From assembly GCA_963779735.1 (NCBI GenBank), contig CAVZZJ010000006.1, positions 558,001 to 622,000 of the forward strand: a stretch of 64,000 bases of DNA. The letters are read 5' to 3'. The translations under genes and the position numbers were made by a program. Positions 60,699 through 64,000 of this stretch are shown here, one piece after another. The notes beneath the pieces are model-generated. The model saw only the letters and a program-made list of their open reading frames with translations, was not told where the DNA came from and searched no databases. Within the stretch, counting starts at the first letter, position 1, and the number at the start of each line of letters is the position of its first letter. This stretch comes from Bog-473 sp963779735. GTDB lineage: Bacteria > Actinomycetota > Acidimicrobiia > Acidimicrobiales > RAAP-2.

Positions 60699-62042
60699 AT
60701 GCGTGCCACCGCCGAACCCCTGGAGGGAAACCTCGTCCGCCTGAGCGTGGAGATCGACGAACCCGAGTTCGACAAGGCGCTCGTGGGCGTCGTCAAGAAC
60801 CTGGCCTCGCAGATCCGCGTGCCCGGGTTCCGGCCCGGCAAGGTGCCCCGCAAGGTGCTCGAGGCGCGGATGGGTGGCGCCGGTGCGCTACGGGCGGAGG
60901 CCCTGCGCGAGTCGCTACCCGACTTCTACGCCCAGGCCGTCGTCGACGCCGACCTAGACCCCATCGCCTCCCCCGAGATCGACATCACTTCGGGAGAGGA
61001 CGGCGGCGCCGTCAGCTTCGACGCCGTCGTCCAGGTGCGACCGCTGGTCGCCATACCGGGGTATGTCGGGCTGCAGGTGACCCTGCCAGGCATAGGCGTC
61101 AGCGATGAGGACGTGGATCGCCAGGTCGACCGGCTGCGGGAGAACGACGCCGAGCTCGAACCGGTGGGCCGGCCCGCCATAGACGGCGACCTGGTCACCG
61201 TCGACCTGCACGGGAACGACGACGCCGGCGCAGAAGTGGTGGGAATCGACGACTACCTCTACGAGGTGGGCTCCGGAACGGTCACCCGCGAGCTCGACGA
61301 GGAGCTGCGGGGGGCCAAGAGCGGAGACATCGTCGCCTTCACCTCGCCCGCCCCCGGCGATGGTGACGAGGTCGTTTCGTTCCGGGTCCTCGTCAAGGAG
61401 GTCAAGGTCAAGAGGTTGCCCGAGCCCACCGACGAGTGGGCGGCCGAGAGCTCCGAGTTCGCCACGGTGGCCGATCTGCGGGCCGACATCTCCGAGCGGA
61501 TCTCGCGGGTGAAGGTGATGCAGAGCCAGATCGCCCTTCGGGAGAAGACGGTCGAGGCGGTCGCCAATCTGGTGTCCGACGACGACGTCCCCGAGGTGCT
61601 GGTCGACGCGGAGGTGAACGAGCGCCTGCACGACTTGCAACACCGGTTGGAAGAGCGCAAGCTTGGTTTGGCGGAGTACCTCCAGGCCACAGGGCGTACA
61701 CCCGACGACCTGCTCGCCGGGGTCCGGGTCGATGCGCAGCGGGCGGTCAAGGCCGACCTGGCGCTGCGCGCCCTGGCCGAGGGCGAGGAGCTCACGGTCA
61801 GCGACGAGGAGCTCGACGCCGAAATCGCCACCATGGCCGAGCGCATGGAGACGACAACCTCCGAGCTCCGCCGCCGACTCGACACCGCCGGCCGGACGGG
61901 CGCGGTACGCTCGGAACTGCGAAAGGGCAAGGCGTTGCAGTGGCTGCTTGACCATGTGGAGCTCTTCGACGAAGAGGGGAACCCGATGTCACGGGACGAC
62001 CTGACGGCCGACGCCGCGCAGGAGAGCGAGGAGAGCGAGTGA
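60699..62042 (+). CDS. tig: trigger factor
   Basis: A 447-residue ribosome-associated chaperone. The N-terminal domain has the ribosome-binding region (QIRVPGFRPGKVPRKVLEAR). The FKBP-type domain follows (DGDLVTVDLHGNDDAGAEVV), then the helical C-terminal arms with the CSD phrase LADYLQATGRTPDDLL-like segment EYLQATGRTPDDLLAG. ATG at 60699 (GTG at 60696 also possible). It binds nascent chains and works with ClpXP downstream. Confidence 0.93.
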   Translation: MRATAEPLEGNLVRLSVEIDEPEFDKALVGVVKNLASQIRVPGFRPGKVPRKVLEARMGGAGALRAEALRESLPDFYAQAVVDADLDPIASPEIDITSGEDGGAVSFDAVVQVRPLVAIPGYVGLQVTLPGIGVSDEDVDRQVDRLRENDAELEPVGRPAIDGDLVTVDLHGNDDAGAEVVGIDDYLYEVGSGTVTRELDEELRGAKSGDIVAFTSPAPGDGDEVVSFRVLVKEVKVKRLPEPTDEWAAESSEFATVADLRADISERISRVKVMQSQIALREKTVEAVANLVSDDDVPEVLVDAEVNERLHDLQHRLEERKLGLAEYLQATGRTPDDLLAGVRVDAQRAVKADLALRALAEGEELTVSDEELDAEIATMAERMETTTSELRRRLDTAGRTGAVRSELRKGKALQWLLDHVELFDEEGNPMSRDDLTADAAQESEESE

Positions 62043-62692
62043 AGATGCAGAGTGCAGGTGATCGGTACCGGGCGAACGGGTATCTCGTCCCCACAGTCAT
62101 TGAGTCGTCCAATCGTGGCGAGCGGGCCTACGACCTCTACTCGCGCTTGTTGCGGGAGCGCATCATCTTCCTCGGTACACCGGTCGACGACACGGTGGCC
62201 AATCTGGTCTGTGCCCAGATGCTCTTCTTGGAGTCCGAGGAGCCGGACAAGGAGATCCACCTCTACATCAACTCGCCCGGGGGCGACATCACGGCGCTGT
62301 TCGCCATTTACGACACGTTGAAGTTCATCAAGCCCGACGTGTCCACGTTCTGCTACGGCCAAGCGGCCTCGGCCGCTGCGGTGCTCTTGGCTGCCGGAGC
62401 GCCGGGGAAGCGGTTCGCTCTGCCCCACGCCCGCATCCTGCTGCATCAGCCGTGGGGTGGCGTCGAGGGTCAGGCCAGCGACATCGAGCTACAGGCCAAG
62501 GAGATCCTGCGGATGCGCGATCTGTTGACCAGCATGCTGGCCGAGGACACGGGGCAGACTCACGAGAAGGTGACCAAGGACACGGATCGGGACTTCATCA
62601 TGACGGCGGAGGAGGCGGTGACCTACGGGGTGATCGACGAGATCATCACCTCCCGTACGCACGCCCCTCTTGAAGCCATCGGCGCGGCGTAG
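62039..62692 (+). CDS. clpP: ATP-dependent Clp protease proteolytic subunit
   Basis: A 217-residue ClpP with catalytic Ser in CYGQAASAAAVLL (Ser111), His in LLHQPWGG (His136) and Asp in the DTDRDF segment. The GTG start overlaps the tig stop by four bases; an ATG at 62045 is possible. Actinobacteria often have clpP1P2; only one clpP is present here between tig and clpX. Confidence 0.95.
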   Translation: MKMQSAGDRYRANGYLVPTVIESSNRGERAYDLYSRLLRERIIFLGTPVDDTVANLVCAQMLFLESEEPDKEIHLYINSPGGDITALFAIYDTLKFIKPDVSTFCYGQAASAAAVLLAAGAPGKRFALPHARILLHQPWGGVEGQASDIELQAKEILRMRDLLTSMLAEDTGQTHEKVTKDTDRDFIMTAEEAVTYGVIDEIITSRTHAPLEAIGAA

Positions 62693-62724
62693 GCGTCCGA
62701 GAGCACGGGAGAAGAGGGGTACCG

Positions 62725-63999
62725 GTGGCGAAGTTCGGCGAGGGTGGCGATCTGGTCAAGTGCAGCTTCTGCGGCAAGACGCAGAAGCAGGTCAAGAAGC
62801 TGATCGCCGGTCCGGGCGTGTACATCTGCGATGAGTGCATCGATCTGTGCAACGACATCATCGCCGAGGAACGCGACGAGAGTACGGAGCTGAGCTTCGA
62901 GGACCTCCCCAAGCCCAAGGAGATCTTCACCTTCCTGAACGACTACGTGGTCGGGCAGGAGTACGCCAAGAAGATTCTCTCGGTCGCCGTCTACAACCAC
63001 TACAAGCGCGTGCAGGCCGGCCCGGTGCAAGAGGACGGGGTCGAGCTGGCCAAATCGAACATCTTGCTGTTGGGGCCCACGGGGTGCGGCAAGACACTGT
63101 TGGCGCAGACCCTGGCCCGTATGCTCAACGTGCCCTTCGCCATCGCCGATGCCACGGCGCTGACCGAGGCCGGCTACGTCGGTGAGGACGTCGAGAACAT
63201 CCTCTTGAAGTTGATACAGGCCGCCGACTACGACGTGAAGCGGGCCGAGACGGGCATCATCTACATCGACGAGATCGACAAGATCGCCCGCAAGAGTGAG
63301 AATCCGTCGATCACCCGCGACGTGTCGGGCGAGGGTGTGCAGCAGGCCCTGCTCAAGATCCTGGAGGGCACCACCGCGTCGGTGCCTCCCCAGGGAGGGC
63401 GAAAGCACCCCCACCAGGAGTTCATCCAGATCGACACGACGAACATCCTCTTCATCTGCGGTGGCGCGTTCGCCGGGCTGGACAAGCTGATCGAGGGTCG
63501 GATCGGCAAGCGAGGGATCGGCTTCCGGGCCGAGGTGCACCGGCGAGAGCGCGACGACGGGGAGATCCTGCGTCACGTCTTGCCCGAGGATCTGATCAAG
63601 TTCGGACTGATCCCGGAGTTCATCGGGCGGCTGCCCGTGGTCAGCGCCGTCTCGCCCTTGTTCAAGGACGCCCTGGTCCAGATCCTGGTCGAGCCAAAGA
63701 ACGCGCTATCCCGCCAGTATGAGCGTGTCTTCGCCCTCGACAATGTGGAGCTGGAGTTCACCCCCGACGCGTTGGAGGCCGTGGCCGAGCAGGCAATGCT
63801 GCGGGGGACCGGGGCCCGTGGCCTTCGGGCCATCCTCGAAGAGGTCTTGTTGGATGTGATGTACGACCTGCCCAGTCGTTCCGACGTCGGCAAGTGTGTG
63901 GTCGACCGGGCGGTAGTCCTGGACCGGGTGGCGCCGACCCTCGTCCCGGTCGGTGGCGCACCGGTCAAGTCCACCCGCACCCGGCGCGCCGCTTCCTGA
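62725..63999 (+). CDS. clpX: Clp protease ATP-binding subunit ClpX
   Basis: A 424-residue AAA+ unfoldase. The N-terminal zinc-binding domain (KCSFCGKTQ ... CDECIDLC) is complete. Walker A is LLGPTGCGKT, Walker B IIYIDEIDKI, the pore-loop YVG motif lies in EAGYVGEDV, and sensor-2 region is GTGARGLRAILEE. GTG start. The stop ends one base before the window end. Delivers substrates to ClpP. Confidence 0.95.
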   Translation: MAKFGEGGDLVKCSFCGKTQKQVKKLIAGPGVYICDECIDLCNDIIAEERDESTELSFEDLPKPKEIFTFLNDYVVGQEYAKKILSVAVYNHYKRVQAGPVQEDGVELAKSNILLLGPTGCGKTLLAQTLARMLNVPFAIADATALTEAGYVGEDVENILLKLIQAADYDVKRAETGIIYIDEIDKIARKSENPSITRDVSGEGVQQALLKILEGTTASVPPQGGRKHPHQEFIQIDTTNILFICGGAFAGLDKLIEGRIGKRGIGFRAEVHRRERDDGEILRHVLPEDLIKFGLIPEFIGRLPVVSAVSPLFKDALVQILVEPKNALSRQYERVFALDNVELEFTPDALEAVAEQAMLRGTGARGLRAILEEVLLDVMYDLPSRSDVGKCVVDRAVVLDRVAPTLVPVGGAPVKSTRTRRAAS

Positions 64000-64000
64000 T

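Noticed and set aside
1..64000. CRISPR array or cas genes
   Set aside because: No regularly spaced direct repeats and no Cas motifs were seen.

Overview
The window looks like chromosomal DNA of an actinobacterium, most likely in the class Acidimicrobiia. The clues are high GC, DUF2510 domains (PxGWYxD...RWWDGxxWTEH), secreted propeller proteins built of GYWLVxxDGG repeats, bacterial Ku, a Clp-N/zinc-ribbon protein, a LexA box of the actinobacterial type and a tig-clpP-clpX cluster. The lineage is inferred from protein style and was not tested by any search.

Two regions differ sharply. From 1 to about 47.5 kb the DNA is accessory: lower GC, small orphan genes, many secreted or membrane proteins of unknown role, and many broken genes. 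I count roughly eighteen disrupted loci (nonsense codons, single-base indels, internal deletions, an insertion sequence). They include two class I methyltransferases, two propeller proteins, a GNAT acetyltransferase split by a complete IS3-type element (23209-24770), an SRAP fragment, an XRE regulator fragment, two relics of one tyrosine recombinase (32712-33522 and 40164-40290) and a serine-recombinase relic (37780-38237). Between 33.5 and 42.2 kb the gaps between mostly plus-strand orphan genes carry three families of dispersed non-coding repeats, some with hairpin symmetry. Intact genes of note are a Ser/Thr kinase with a lectin-like sensor beside a divergent FHA-LuxR protein (4.0-6.2 kb), an ICMT-type methyltransferase, a rhomboid and a CPBP protease, an ArsR/DUF2071 pair, a HicB-like protein, a three-gene orphan operon (17.6-18.5 kb), a 39-residue Glu-Arg-repeat microprotein (16154-16273) and Ku (45510-46421).

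At about 47.5 kb lies a tRNA-like 3' end, and from there on the DNA is high-GC core without a visible frameshift. It holds a cupin protein; the pstS-pstC-pstA-pstB phosphate transporter on the minus strand; a LOG-family protein and a DHA2 exporter; a LacI-type repressor with a consensus operator in front of it and a divergent DUF3089 hydrolase; a ParA-like ATPase with a zinc-ribbon partner; an MBL-fold hydrolase divergent from a TlpA-like thioredoxin; tRNA-Pro(UGG); a DUF5679 zinc-ribbon gene; and trigger factor, clpP and clpX, which together fold nascent chains and degrade failures.

The most notable pattern is the 33.5-42 kb stretch. Short orphan genes are separated by repeated, dyad-bearing intergenic elements beside a decayed tyrosine recombinase. 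This resembles a decayed cassette array or mobile-element graveyard, but no canonical integron attC structure was demonstrated. The tRNA-like end at the boundary is consistent with an integrated genomic island.
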